DNA of 57,546 bases from Eubacteriales bacterium (GCA_030524715.1 JAUNGB010000025.1:1-57546), one strand, 5' to 3'; positions 42,173 to 51,173 are shown, counted from the first letter of the stretch. Notes: a model not told the origin generated them from the sequence alone. A program made the numbers and translations.

Positions 42173-44638
42173 ATGGGAAAATTACAAGAGGAAATACAGA
42201 GCTACTGGACAAAACGCGCCGGAGGATATTCAGAATATAATCAGCAGGAGCTGTTGGACGAAAGAAGAGGAAAATGGAAAACGGCTTTGCTTAAACGGAT
42301 CGGGCAGCAGTTTCCGGGGAGAGCGCCGGAAACGATTAAGGTGCTGGACATCGGAACAGGACCGGGATTTTTTGCTATTTTGCTGGCGGAGGCAGGGTAC
42401 CGCGTAACTGCTGTGGATGCCACAGAGGAAATGTTAAAGGAAGCGAAGCGGAACGCTGGCTGTCTGGAAGAGAAGATTCAGTGGGTACATGGAGATGTAC
42501 AGAAGCTGGAGCTTATGGACGGGCAGTTTGACGTGCTTGTTACCAGAAACGTCACCTGGAATCTGGAGCATCCGGCGCAGGCATATGAGGAATGGCTTCG
42601 GGTGTTGAAGGAAGGCGGGATTCTTCTGAATTTTGATGCGGACTGGTACGGACATTTATTTAATAAAGAAAAACGTGCGGCCTATGAAGAAGACCGCAGG
42701 CAGGTAGAAGAGAACAGATTAGAGGACTATTACCTTGATACAGATATTGATGCCATGGAGGACATCGCAAGACAGGTACCCTTAAGCAGCCTGCCAAGAC
42801 CCTCCTGGGATATCCGCGCTATGGAAGAGGCCGGATATACAGAGGTAGTGTGTGAGGAAGAAATCTGGAAGGAAGTCTGGACAGAAGATGAGAAGGTCAA
42901 TTACGCTTCTACCCCTATGTTTTTGCTGACAGGAAAAAAGGGAAAATCAGAGGTATTCTGTCTGGGAGGGCTGAAAGTCCGCCCCGGGGAGCGGGTCAAT
43001 GGCTGGATGACGTTTCAGGACGGCGGGATCAGGCTCCCGGCGACTATTTTAAACGGGAAAGAACCCGGAAAGACCGTATTGATCACCGCGGGTATCCATG
43101 CCGGGGAGTATGTGGGGATTCAGGCTGCCATAGAGCTTGCACAGAAACTGAAAATTGAAAAGGTAGTGGGAACCATCGTTATTCTGAAAGTCGTAAACCG
43201 TCCTGCATTTGAGAAAAGAAAGGGAAGTATGGGGCTTGAGGACGGAAAGAACCTGAACAGGGTTTTTCCGGGAAACCCTGAAGGAACGGAGATGGAGCGT
43301 CTTGCCTGGGTGATTTCCCAAAAAGTGCAGCCTGCTGCGGATTATTATATTGACCTTCACAGCGGGGACGACTATGAACAGCTTACCCCTTATGTGTATT
43401 ATGCGGGGATGGCATCCCCGGAAGTAGCCGCTTTATCGAGAAAAATGGCGGAACAGGTGGATGTTCCTTATATGGTGAAATCCAATGTCGCCTCCGGCGG
43501 CTCCTATAATTATGCGGCGTCACAGGGAATTCCAAGTATTCTCATTGAGAGAGGCGGCATGGGACAGTGGAGCACCGAAGAGGTCCGTTCCACCAGACGT
43601 GATGTGCGGAATATTCTCTGCCATCTGGGCGTTTATAAAGGTCAGAAGGATTTTCGTAAATATTTTCCTCTGGATGTGGCGGATGTACGCTATCAGGATG
43701 CGGCACACGGAGGATGCTGGTATCCCCGTAAGTCTGCAGGCGATATGTTCCGGAGAGGCGAGGTACTGGGAGAGGTTCGCGACTATGAAGGGAATGTAAT
43801 GGAGGTAAGTATCGCCGAGTATGACGGAGTGGTCCTTTACCAGTCAGCGACTCTTCAGGTAGTGGAAGACGGCCCGATGATCGCCTACGGACGCATTGTG
43901 AAGAATTTTGACGACAGAAAAGAGCGTATTGTTCAATATTGGAGTAAACGAAGCGACAGCTTTTTGGAACAGAGGCGTAAAGAACTTCACAGTTCTATGG
44001 CAAAGCGGTGGATAACTGAGATTCAAAAGCAGCTTCCGGTGGATAAGCCGCTGAAAATTCTGGATGTAGGGTGCGGTTCCGGATTTTTTACTATTTTGCT
44101 GGCAAAGCAGGGACATGAAGTGATCGGTACAGACTTGACTCCTGAGATGGTGCAAAATTCCATATCCCTGGCAAAAGAAGAGCAGGTGAATGCTGTTTTT
44201 CAGGTGATGGATGCGGAAAATCTTGATTTTGCTGATGAAACCTTTGATGTGGTGATTTCCAGAAATCTCACCTGGACTCTGCCTCATGCGGAACTGGCGT
44301 ATCAGGAATGGAACCGCGTGCTGAAAAAAGGCGGAGTTTTGTTAAACTTTGACGCCAATTATGGGCTGAGTGACTTTTCCGATACTTCGAACCTTCCGAA
44401 GGATCACGCCCATAACAAGCTTGGAGATGAATTGATGCGGGAGTGCGAGGAGATTAAGCGTCAGCTTCCCATTAGCTCCTACAGCCGTCCCGCCTGGGAT
44501 CTGGAGGTTTTGGGACAGTTGAAGTTTCAGGAATTTTCTATTGATCTGGGCATCAGCAAACGGATTTATGTGGATAAAGACGAGTTTTATAATCCTACCC
44601 CGCTGTTTATGCTCTTTGCAAAGAAAATGGCAGAATAA
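42173..44638 (+). CDS. Methyltransferase-AspA/AstE deacylase-methyltransferase fusion
   Basis: An 821-residue protein of three enzyme domains. Residues 1-255 are a class I SAM methyltransferase (motif I VLDIGTGPGFFAI at 57-69). Residues about 262-575 are a zinc deacylase of the succinylglutamate desuccinylase/aspartoacylase type (His309 and Glu312 in GIHAGE, His396 in DLHSG, catalytic Glu459 in LIERGG). Residues about 583-821 are a second methyltransferase (ILDVGCGSGFFTI at 629-641). The two methyltransferases are homologous to each other (both start with YW-KR and share RN-TW-L), so the gene arose by duplication around the deacylase. Own promoter; the Nik/Dpp-type transporter follows. Likely handles a small amino-acid-like molecule; substrate unknown. 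Confidence 0.88.
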   Translation: MGKLQEEIQSYWTKRAGGYSEYNQQELLDERRGKWKTALLKRIGQQFPGRAPETIKVLDIGTGPGFFAILLAEAGYRVTAVDATEEMLKEAKRNAGCLEEKIQWVHGDVQKLELMDGQFDVLVTRNVTWNLEHPAQAYEEWLRVLKEGGILLNFDADWYGHLFNKEKRAAYEEDRRQVEENRLEDYYLDTDIDAMEDIARQVPLSSLPRPSWDIRAMEEAGYTEVVCEEEIWKEVWTEDEKVNYASTPMFLLTGKKGKSEVFCLGGLKVRPGERVNGWMTFQDGGIRLPATILNGKEPGKTVLITAGIHAGEYVGIQAAIELAQKLKIEKVVGTIVILKVVNRPAFEKRKGSMGLEDGKNLNRVFPGNPEGTEMERLAWVISQKVQPAADYYIDLHSGDDYEQLTPYVYYAGMASPEVAALSRKMAEQVDVPYMVKSNVASGGSYNYAASQGIPSILIERGGMGQWSTEEVRSTRRDVRNILCHLGVYKGQKDFRKYFPLDVADVRYQDAAHGGCWYPRKSAGDMFRRGEVLGEVRDYEGNVMEVSIAEYDGVVLYQSATLQVVEDGPMIAYGRIVKNFDDRKERIVQYWSKRSDSFLEQRRKELHSSMAKRWITEIQKQLPVDKPLKILDVGCGSGFFTILLAKQGHEVIGTDLTPEMVQNSISLAKEEQVNAVFQVMDAENLDFADETFDVVISRNLTWTLPHAELAYQEWNRVLKKGGVLLNFDANYGLSDFSDTSNLPKDHAHNKLGDELMRECEEIKRQLPISSYSRPAWDLEVLGQLKFQEFSIDLGISKRIYVDKDEFYNPTPLFMLFAKKMAE

Positions 44639-44716
44639 GCGGGGGATGGGGATAAAAAAGGAACTCCCTGCTGAAAGAATCCGCGGAATATCAACAATTT
44701 TGGCGCCGGAAAAAAA

Positions 44717-44769
44717 ACGAAAAAATAACCCCCGGGGCGGCTTGTATTAATGTGGTAATTTGTTAAAAT
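44717..44769 (+). promoter_or_regulatory. Box-A promoter of the first Nik/Dpp transporter operon
   Basis: The box (44717-44746) starts ACGAAAAAATAACCCCCGGG. It supplies TTGTAT (44742-44747) as -35, then 16 bases and TAAAAT (44764-44769). It shares 25 of 30 bases with the box at 41974. Confidence 0.65.
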
Positions 44770-44972
44770 GTTTTCAATGACACAGGATAGTGTCTGAGAA
44801 TCACTCATATGATTGCGTGTCATACCTCCACCCAAAACAAGACATGCAGATACAGGAGATTCCCTCCGCAGGGCAGTTGTAGGATGAGCAGCCTATAGCT
44901 GCCTTTTTTCTAAATCTGACATTGAGTGCGCGCGTGCAATAATGCAATATAAAAAAATAAGGAGTGGCAACT
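44770..44972 (+). promoter_or_regulatory. Transporter leader with an internal terminator
   Basis: Downstream of the box promoter the leader has a GACAC/GTGTC hairpin (44779-44794). Then comes a full intrinsic terminator: GGCAGTTGTAGG (44872-44883), 8-base loop, CCTATAGCTGCC (44892-44903), six Ts. It lies 64 bases before the binding-protein start, so it could attenuate the operon; it might alternatively just end read-through from upstream. No known riboswitch was recognised. Confidence 0.55.
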
Positions 44973-46562
44973 ATGAAACTGAGAAAAATTACCAGCCTGT
45001 TATGCGCCTTTGCCATGACAGCAGCACTTTTTACATCCCAGGCAATAACGGTCAGCGCGGATGCGTCAGATAACAGCGTGATCGTAACCATGCCGACAAC
45101 GTCCGAACCGGAATCAGGCTTTGATCCCGCCTATGGCTGGGGCGCCGGAGAGCATGTACATGAGCCTCTCATTCAGAGTACGCTGGTGCGTACCACAAAA
45201 GACCTTGGTATTGAGAATGATCTGGCAACAGAATACGGCTGCAGCGAGGATGGGCTTACCTGGACAGTTAAGATACGCGATGACGTGAAATTTACGGACG
45301 GGGAGCCTCTTACAGCAGAGGATGTAGCTTTTACCTATAATCTTTGCCGCGATAACAGCTCCGTAAATGATTTTACCATGCTGAAGGAAGCGGTTGCCGT
45401 GGATGATACGACTGTGGAATTCCATATGAATGAGGCCTATTCCATCTGGCCCTATACCATGGCGATTGTAGGAATTGTTCCGGAACACGCCTATGATGAA
45501 AACTACGGACAGAATCCCATCGGTTCCGGGCGTTATATCATGAAACAGTGGGACAAAGGCCAGCAGGTTATCTTTGAGGCAAACCCGGACTACTATGGAG
45601 AAGCTCCGAAAATGGAGAAAGTAACCGTTCTTTTTATGGAAGAGGATGCTGCCCTTGCAGCGGCAATGGCAGGACAGGCGGATGTTTCCCACACGGCAGC
45701 TTCCTACAGCGACCAGACGGTGGATGGCTACAGCCTGCTGAATGTAGCCACTGTGGATAACCGCGGTTTTAACCTTCCCTGTACAGAGCCGGAGGAAGCA
45801 GACGGCATCACACGCGGCAATTCCTTTACGGCGGATGTCAATGTGAGGCGTGCCATTAACCTGGCGATTGACAGAGAGGAAATGATCCGGAACGTGCTGA
45901 ACGGTTATGGAACCGTTGCCTACAGTGTCTGTGATAAAATGCCATGGTATAACGACGCCGCGGTTATGGAATATGATCTGGACGCTGCAAAGGCTCTGAT
46001 GGAGGAAGCCGGATGGACAGAAGGCGAAGACGGGATCCGCGAGAAGGATGGAGAAAAAGCAGAATTTACCCTGATGTTCCCCGGCAGTGATTCTGTCCGT
46101 CAGGCGCTCGCAGAGGATACTGCAAACCAGTTGAAGGAGCTTGGCGTGGAAGTAAAGACAGAAGGCGTAGGATGGGATACCGCTTATGACCGTGCGCAGT
46201 CTGAACCGCTTGTATGGGGATGGGGAGCCCACAGCCCTATGGAGCTTTATAATATTTACCATACCATTAAGGATACAGGCTCCGCCGAATATTCTCCATA
46301 TGCCAACGAAACGGTAGATCAATATATGGATGAGGCGCTTCAAAGCTCTGATCTGGAGGAATCCTATGACCTTTGGAAGAAGGCCCAGTGGGACGGAATC
46401 ACAGGAATCACACAGGACGGAGATATTCCGTGGATTTGGCTGTGCAACATCGACCATCTGTATTTCGTACGCGACGGTTTGAAGGTCGCCGACCAGAAAA
46501 TTCATCCTCACGGACATGGATGGTCCATCGTAAATAATGTTGATGAATGGGAATGGGAGTAA
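44973..46562 (+). CDS. Family 5 solute-binding protein (dipeptide/nickel type), first transporter
   Basis: A 529-residue extracellular solute-binding protein of the DppA/NikA family. The signal peptide spans residues 1-29 and ends TVSADAS. The family core includes PAYGWGAGEHVHEPL, VKIRDDVKFTDGEPLTAEDV and VRRAINLAIDREEMI. Substrates of the family are peptides, nickel chelates or opine-type metallophores. A cysteine at residue 11 lies inside the hydrophobic core and does not make a convincing lipobox, so type I cleavage is likely. AAGGAG is 9 bases before the ATG at 44973. First gene of a five-gene transporter operon. Confidence 0.92.
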   Translation: MKLRKITSLLCAFAMTAALFTSQAITVSADASDNSVIVTMPTTSEPESGFDPAYGWGAGEHVHEPLIQSTLVRTTKDLGIENDLATEYGCSEDGLTWTVKIRDDVKFTDGEPLTAEDVAFTYNLCRDNSSVNDFTMLKEAVAVDDTTVEFHMNEAYSIWPYTMAIVGIVPEHAYDENYGQNPIGSGRYIMKQWDKGQQVIFEANPDYYGEAPKMEKVTVLFMEEDAALAAAMAGQADVSHTAASYSDQTVDGYSLLNVATVDNRGFNLPCTEPEEADGITRGNSFTADVNVRRAINLAIDREEMIRNVLNGYGTVAYSVCDKMPWYNDAAVMEYDLDAAKALMEEAGWTEGEDGIREKDGEKAEFTLMFPGSDSVRQALAEDTANQLKELGVEVKTEGVGWDTAYDRAQSEPLVWGWGAHSPMELYNIYHTIKDTGSAEYSPYANETVDQYMDEALQSSDLEESYDLWKKAQWDGITGITQDGDIPWIWLCNIDHLYFVRDGLKVADQKIHPHGHGWSIVNNVDEWEWE

Positions 46563-46566
46563 ACAA

Positions 46567-47562
46567 TTGTTGAAACATAATTTACAGTTTGCTGCGAAAA
46601 ATTTCATAAGGGTCCTTTTGCTTTTGTTTGCGGTGAGTATCGTAACGTTTGCTCTGGTAACTGTCTCCCCCATTGACCCGCTTCAGGCCAACGTGGGGCA
46701 GGCAGCCCTTGGTTCCATGAGTGAAGCCCAGAAGGAAAAGCTGAAATCCTACTGGGGCGTGGACAAAGCCCCGCTGGAACGATATCTGAACTGGGCGAAG
46801 GATATGGTAAGAGGGGACATGGGAACGTCCCTTCTTTACCGTCAGCCGGTGACAAAGGTAATAGCCGTGAAATTATCCAACTCACTGTTTTTGATGGGAC
46901 TTGCCTGGGTGATTTCAGGGCTTCTGGGATTTATTCTTGGAGTGACCGCAGGCGTATTCCGGGGACGTCTGCCGGATAAAATAATCAGGGGATATTCTCT
47001 GGTAATTGCCAGTACCCCTGCCTTTTGGCTGGCATTGCTTCTGCTGATCATATTCAGCGTATGGCTTGGGCTGTTTCCTATTGGCTTGAGTGTTCCTATT
47101 GGAGTGGAGGCCGGCAGCGTTACTTTTCTGGACAGGGTGCGGCATGCGATCCTTCCGGCCGTGACCTTAAGCATCACCGGAATTTCCAACATTACCCTGC
47201 ATACCAGAGAGAAAATGATCGAGATTATGGAGAGCGACTATGTGCTTTTTGCAAGATCCAGAGGGGAATCTGTCCGGAGTATTGTGTGCAGGCATGGGTT
47301 GCGCAATGCCTTGCTTCCGGCCATGACTTTGCAGTTTGCCTCTATCAGTGAAATCATCGGCGGCTCTGTTATGGTAGAACAGGTCTTTTCTTATCCGGGA
47401 CTGGGGCAGGCGGCTGTGGCTGCAGGAACAGGAAGCGACGTGCCGCTGCTGATGGGCATTACATTGATTACGGCGGCAATTGTCTTTTTGGGGAATTTTA
47501 TCGCCAACCTTTTATACGGCGTGGTTGACCCGCGTATCCGAAGGGGAGGGCATAGAGAATGA
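46567..47562 (+). CDS. ABC permease, DppB/NikB type, first transporter
   Basis: A 331-residue membrane subunit with the usual first helix followed by an extracellular part (DPLQANVGQAALG, then LERYLNWAKDMVRGDMGTS). The cytoplasmic coupling loop lies around ILPAVTLSITGISNITLHTREKM split as AVTLSITGISNIT and TREKM. I place the start at the TTG at 46567, with GGGAG 7 bases upstream and directly after the binding-protein stop; an ATG at 46537 inside that gene is the alternative. It overlaps the next permease by 4 bases. Confidence 0.88.
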   Translation: MLKHNLQFAAKNFIRVLLLLFAVSIVTFALVTVSPIDPLQANVGQAALGSMSEAQKEKLKSYWGVDKAPLERYLNWAKDMVRGDMGTSLLYRQPVTKVIAVKLSNSLFLMGLAWVISGLLGFILGVTAGVFRGRLPDKIIRGYSLVIASTPAFWLALLLLIIFSVWLGLFPIGLSVPIGVEAGSVTFLDRVRHAILPAVTLSITGISNITLHTREKMIEIMESDYVLFARSRGESVRSIVCRHGLRNALLPAMTLQFASISEIIGGSVMVEQVFSYPGLGQAAVAAGTGSDVPLLMGITLITAAIVFLGNFIANLLYGVVDPRIRRGGHRE

Positions 47563-48380
47563 AAATAAACCAGAGACAAAAAGCCAGAGTATTATTGGCT
47601 GTCGCAATTATTTTTCTGACGGCGGTAGCCGTTTCCGGCAGCCTTCTTCGGGAAGAAGCCATGGTGACGGATTTTTCAAGGAAAAATATTGCGCCGTGCC
47701 TCCAATATCCGTTCGGGACGGACTGGCTTGGCCGGAATATGTTTTACCGGACGCTGACCGGGCTTTCTATGAGTATTCTGATCGGCATCAGCGCGGCAGC
47801 CGTAAGCGCAGTGCTTGCCATGATTCTTGGAATTGCGGCGGCTGCATTGGGAAAAAGGGCGGACTTGGCCATTACCTTTGTAATTGATATGATCCTTGGG
47901 ATTCCCCATATTTTGTTATTGATCCTGATCTCCTACGCGATGGGGAAGGGGCTGAAGGGAGTTATTGTGGGCGTTGCCCTGACTCATTGGACTTCCCTCG
48001 CAAGGCTTATCCGCGGAGAAGTGATGCAGCTTAGGGAAAGCGAATATATCCTTATCGCGGAAAAGCTAGGTCACAGTAAGCTGAAAATTGCGGTTAAGCA
48101 TATGGTTCCCCATTTACTGCCGCAGTTTCTTGTGGGATTGGTGCTGATGTTTCCTCATGCAATTCTTCATGAGTCAAGTATCACGTTTCTGGGTTTTGGT
48201 CTTTCCGTGGAGCAGCCGGCAATCGGAATTATCCTGTCAGAAAGCATGAAATACCTGATTATGGGAAAATGGTGGCTGGCGCTTTTTCCGGGTATGATGC
48301 TGGTGCTGACAGTGGTATTGTTCGATCTGGGCGGTGAATCCCTTCGGAAAATTCTGGATCCCAGCAGTGTGCATGAGTAG
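47559..48380 (+). CDS. ABC permease, DppC/NikC type, first transporter
   Basis: A 273-residue partner permease. It has the family N-terminal helix, the FGTDWLGRNMFYRTLTGLSM motif, and the coupling segment THWTSLARLIRGEVMQLRES followed by EYILIAEKLG. It forms the translocation pore with the preceding subunit. It is translationally coupled through an ATGA overlap and followed after 14 bases by the ATPase. Confidence 0.92.
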   Translation: MKINQRQKARVLLAVAIIFLTAVAVSGSLLREEAMVTDFSRKNIAPCLQYPFGTDWLGRNMFYRTLTGLSMSILIGISAAAVSAVLAMILGIAAAALGKRADLAITFVIDMILGIPHILLLILISYAMGKGLKGVIVGVALTHWTSLARLIRGEVMQLRESEYILIAEKLGHSKLKIAVKHMVPHLLPQFLVGLVLMFPHAILHESSITFLGFGLSVEQPAIGIILSESMKYLIMGKWWLALFPGMMLVLTVVLFDLGGESLRKILDPSSVHE

Positions 48381-48394
48381 GAGGCAGGGCGAAG

Positions 48395-49354
48395 ATGATG
48401 TGTATAGATAAAAATAATATATTGGAGATCCATGATCTGTCAGTTTCTTTTATGCAGTATGAAAACAGCAGAAGTACAAGGAAGACAGAGCTTCCGGTGA
48501 TTTCCAGGCTGTCAGTGGCCGTAGGACCGGGAGAGATCGTGGCGGTCGTAGGCTCCAGCGGTTCCGGGAAAAGCCTTCTGGCTCATGCTATCCTGGATAT
48601 GCTCCCTTATAATGCGAAGATAAGAGGAGAAATGTATTTCCGCGGAGAAGCGCTGACGGCGGAGAAGATTCATGAGCTTCGGGGAACCAGGATCGCTTTT
48701 GTTCCCCAGAGTACTACTTATCTGGATCCTCTCATGACAGTGGGGGAGCAGGTGAGCGGAACAAGAAAGGACAGGGAGCGAATAAAAAAGCAGCGGAGCC
48801 TGTTCCGCAGATATGGACTTGGCCCGGAGGTAGACAGGAAATATCCTTTTGAATGCTCCGGAGGGATGACAAGGCGTGTGCTTCTGACTTCCGCCCTGAT
48901 GGGAAATCCGGAATTGATCGTTGCGGATGAGCCGACGCCTGGTATGGATCTGGCATTGGCCAAACGTTCTATGGAGGATTTTCGGAAATTTGCGGACGAA
49001 GGAAATGGAGTTCTGCTGATTACCCATGATATTGAACTGGCGCTGGAGGTCGCGGATAAAATTGCTGTTTTTTATGCGGGAACTACCGTTGAAGAAGCGA
49101 TGGTTTCAGATTTCCGGTCAGAAGAAACTCTGCGTCATCCTTATACAAAGGCGCTTTGGAGAGCATTGCCCCAGAATGGCTTTCAGCCGCTTCCCGGAAG
49201 CCAGCCTTATGTGAAGGACATGCCAAAGGGATGCCCTTTCGGGCCGAGATGTGAATTTTTCGGAGAAGATTGCCGGGGGGAGATTCCGCAGGTTCAGCTT
49301 GGAAACGGGACGGTGCGGTGTGTGATCAAGTCGCGCAGCGACCTGCGTCCATAA
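48395..49354 (+). CDS. ABC ATPase, DppD/NikD type, first transporter
   Basis: A 319-residue ATPase. Walker A is GSSGSGKSLL (Ser/Leu after the Lys), signature region ECSGGMTRR, Walker B LIVADEPTPGMD and switch His in LITHD. The C-terminus keeps the oligopeptide-transporter extension with a cysteine motif (CPFGPRCEFFGEDC), which binds an iron-sulfur cluster in some family members. AGGAGG lies 10 bases before the ATG. A palindromic repeat follows and separates it from the short second ATPase. Confidence 0.92.
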   Translation: MMCIDKNNILEIHDLSVSFMQYENSRSTRKTELPVISRLSVAVGPGEIVAVVGSSGSGKSLLAHAILDMLPYNAKIRGEMYFRGEALTAEKIHELRGTRIAFVPQSTTYLDPLMTVGEQVSGTRKDRERIKKQRSLFRRYGLGPEVDRKYPFECSGGMTRRVLLTSALMGNPELIVADEPTPGMDLALAKRSMEDFRKFADEGNGVLLITHDIELALEVADKIAVFYAGTTVEEAMVSDFRSEETLRHPYTKALWRALPQNGFQPLPGSQPYVKDMPKGCPFGPRCEFFGEDCRGEIPQVQLGNGTVRCVIKSRSDLRP

Positions 49355-49386
49355 GCATATAGCAAAGCGGAATGTCCGCTTTACGT
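49351..49386 (+). repeat. REP-like palindrome, AAAGCGGA family, copy
   Basis: ATAAGCAT then AAAGCGGA (49364-49371) and TCCGCTTT (49375-49382). It starts inside the stop codon region of the first ATPase gene, so the operon's intercistronic space is made of this element. Confidence 0.75.
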
Positions 49387-49487
49387 ATGGCGGAGGCATG
49401 CTGCGGCAGTCGGACAATATGGAGAGAATTGGAAATTCAGAAATGAATCCGGTGATGCGAAAAACAAAAGGATACAGGAGGAATTTC

Positions 49488-50084
49488 ATGATCTTAGAGG
49501 GAAAGAATCTTACATTTACATATGACGGCCGGAAGGCGCCTGTTTTTTCCGGAGTAAATCTGCAGGTGGAAAGCCATGAAAGGGTTGCTGTCCTTGGACC
49601 CAGCGGATTCGGGAAGACGACCCTTTGTAAGGTATTGAGCGGCTATCTGAAGCCCAGGGAAGGGGAAGTCCTTCTGGACGGCAGGCCGCTTCCGAAAAAA
49701 GGATACTGTCCGGTGCAGATGATCTGGCAGCACCCGGAGCGGGCTGTGAACCCCAGGCTTAGAATGTGTGACACTCTTGCGGACGGGCAGGATATTGAAG
49801 AAAGAATTGTCCGGGAGCTTGGAATAGAACCCGACTGGATGAACCGCTATCCACAGGAGCTTTCCGGCGGGGAGCTGCAGCGCTTTTGTATTGCCCGGGC
49901 ATTGGGAAAGGATACCCGGTTTTTGATCGCAGACGAGATCAGCACCATGCTGGATCTGATTACCCAGAGCCAGATCTGGGCGTTTTTGTTGAAAGAGATA
50001 CGGGAACGGGAGATCGGTCTGGTTGTGGTCTCCCACAGTGAGCCGCTTTTACAGCAGGTGGCTGTACGGAGGGTTCAATTTTAG
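49488..50084 (+). CDS. Short ABC ATPase, DppF/NikE type, first transporter
   Basis: A 198-residue ATPase with Walker A GPSGFGKTT, signature LSGGELQRF, Walker B FLIADEISTMLD and switch His in VSHSE. It is much shorter than the usual 250-330 residues: the region between Walker A and signature is trimmed and the C-terminal oligopeptide extension is missing. All core motifs remain, so it is probably active as the second ATPase of the heterodimer. AGGAGG lies 7 bases before the ATG at 49488. Last gene of the first transporter; a small TTTTAGC/GCTAAAA hairpin overlaps its stop. Confidence 0.88.
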   Translation: MILEGKNLTFTYDGRKAPVFSGVNLQVESHERVAVLGPSGFGKTTLCKVLSGYLKPREGEVLLDGRPLPKKGYCPVQMIWQHPERAVNPRLRMCDTLADGQDIEERIVRELGIEPDWMNRYPQELSGGELQRFCIARALGKDTRFLIADEISTMLDLITQSQIWAFLLKEIREREIGLVVVSHSEPLLQQVAVRRVQF

Positions 50085-50228
50085 CTTTTTCTTGCTAAAA
50101 TAAGTAGAAATTGAAAACAATTTGTGAATAATTGCTGAAAATTGATGATTGTTCGGCAAGGAATGTCTGAGAGCGCCGGATGGTTATGAAATTTGCGGGT
50201 AAAAGCGGAGAGGAAGCAGAGAGAAGAG

Positions 50229-51173
50229 ATGTGGAAATATATTGTAAAGAGACTACTGCAATTAATTCCGATTCTGATAGGGATCACATTTTTATCCTTT
50301 GCCATGATGCGTCTGGCGGGCGGAGATGCCGTTACCTATATGTATGAGAATGCAGGTACGGCAGTTTCCCAGGAGATTATCGATGAGGCTAAGGCGAAAT
50401 ATGGATTGGATAAGCCGTTTCTGGTTCAGTATGTCAACTGGCTCGGCGGCATGCTGACAGGTGATATGGGAGAAAGCTATGTATCTCATAAGGATGTGTT
50501 TGAAACTTTTGTTTCAAAGCTGCCTGCGACATTGCTTTTAACGCTGTCGTCGATTCTGCTTACGGTTATCATCGCGATTCCGCTGGGGATTTTATCGGCG
50601 GTCAGGCATAACAGGTGGATCGATTATCTGATACGCTTTTTAAGCTTTATCGGTAATTCCATGCCAAACTTTTTTGCGGCGCTGGTTCTGATGTATTTTC
50701 TTTCGATTCGACTGCAGTGGCTCCCTGTTATTACTACTGACAATACGGTGGTCAGTTTGATTTTGCCTACCCTGACTTTGACTCTTTCCATGGCCTCAAA
50801 ATATACAAGACAGGTGCGAACGGCTGTTCTGGAGGAACTGAATAGGGATTATGTAGCCGGGGCAAAGGCGCGGGGTGTCCGCGGCCATGTAATTATCTGG
50901 AAAAGTGTTATGAAATCCTCGATGCTGACGATCATTACCTTACTTGCGCTATCCATCGGAAGCCTGCTGGGAGGAACAGCGATCGTAGAAAATATTTTCA
51001 TGTGGGACGGGGTCGGAATGCTGGCGGTGGATGCGATCACCATGCGCGATTATCCCATTATTCAGGCTTATGTGGCATGGATGGCAATTATTTATGTGGC
51101 AGTAAATCTGGTAACGGATATTATTTATCATTATCTGGATCCCCGTGTGCGATTGGGAGGTAATGAAGCATGA
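50229..51173 (+). CDS. ABC permease, DppB/NikB type, second transporter
   Basis: A 314-residue membrane subunit beginning WKYIVKRLLQLIPILIGITF, with RLAGGDAVTYMYENAG as the external loop and the helical core and coupling loop following. It starts a second, separately organised transporter (permease, permease, binding protein, two ATPases). It is only moderately similar to the permease at 46567, so this is not a recent tandem duplication. It is 144 bp after the first transporter; no clear promoter was found, so co-transcription is possible. Confidence 0.92.
   Translation: MWKYIVKRLLQLIPILIGITFLSFAMMRLAGGDAVTYMYENAGTAVSQEIIDEAKAKYGLDKPFLVQYVNWLGGMLTGDMGESYVSHKDVFETFVSKLPATLLLTLSSILLTVIIAIPLGILSAVRHNRWIDYLIRFLSFIGNSMPNFFAALVLMYFLSIRLQWLPVITTDNTVVSLILPTLTLTLSMASKYTRQVRTAVLEELNRDYVAGAKARGVRGHVIIWKSVMKSSMLTIITLLALSIGSLLGGTAIVENIFMWDGVGMLAVDAITMRDYPIIQAYVAWMAIIYVAVNLVTDIIYHYLDPRVRLGGNEA

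Noticed and set aside
44800-44830. TCATATGA/TCATAC as a NikR nickel-repressor box
   Set aside because: Only 7 bases separate the half-sites; NikR needs about 14. Coincidental resemblance.
44840-44910. NiCo or cobalamin riboswitch
   Set aside because: Some GGGCAG-like pieces occur, but the conserved junctions could not be traced; kept only as an unassigned leader.
45114-46673. 519-codon open frame on the minus strand
   Set aside because: It is antisense to a clear family 5 binding protein; the translation has no domain, no ribosome site and low-complexity basic composition. Shadow frame.
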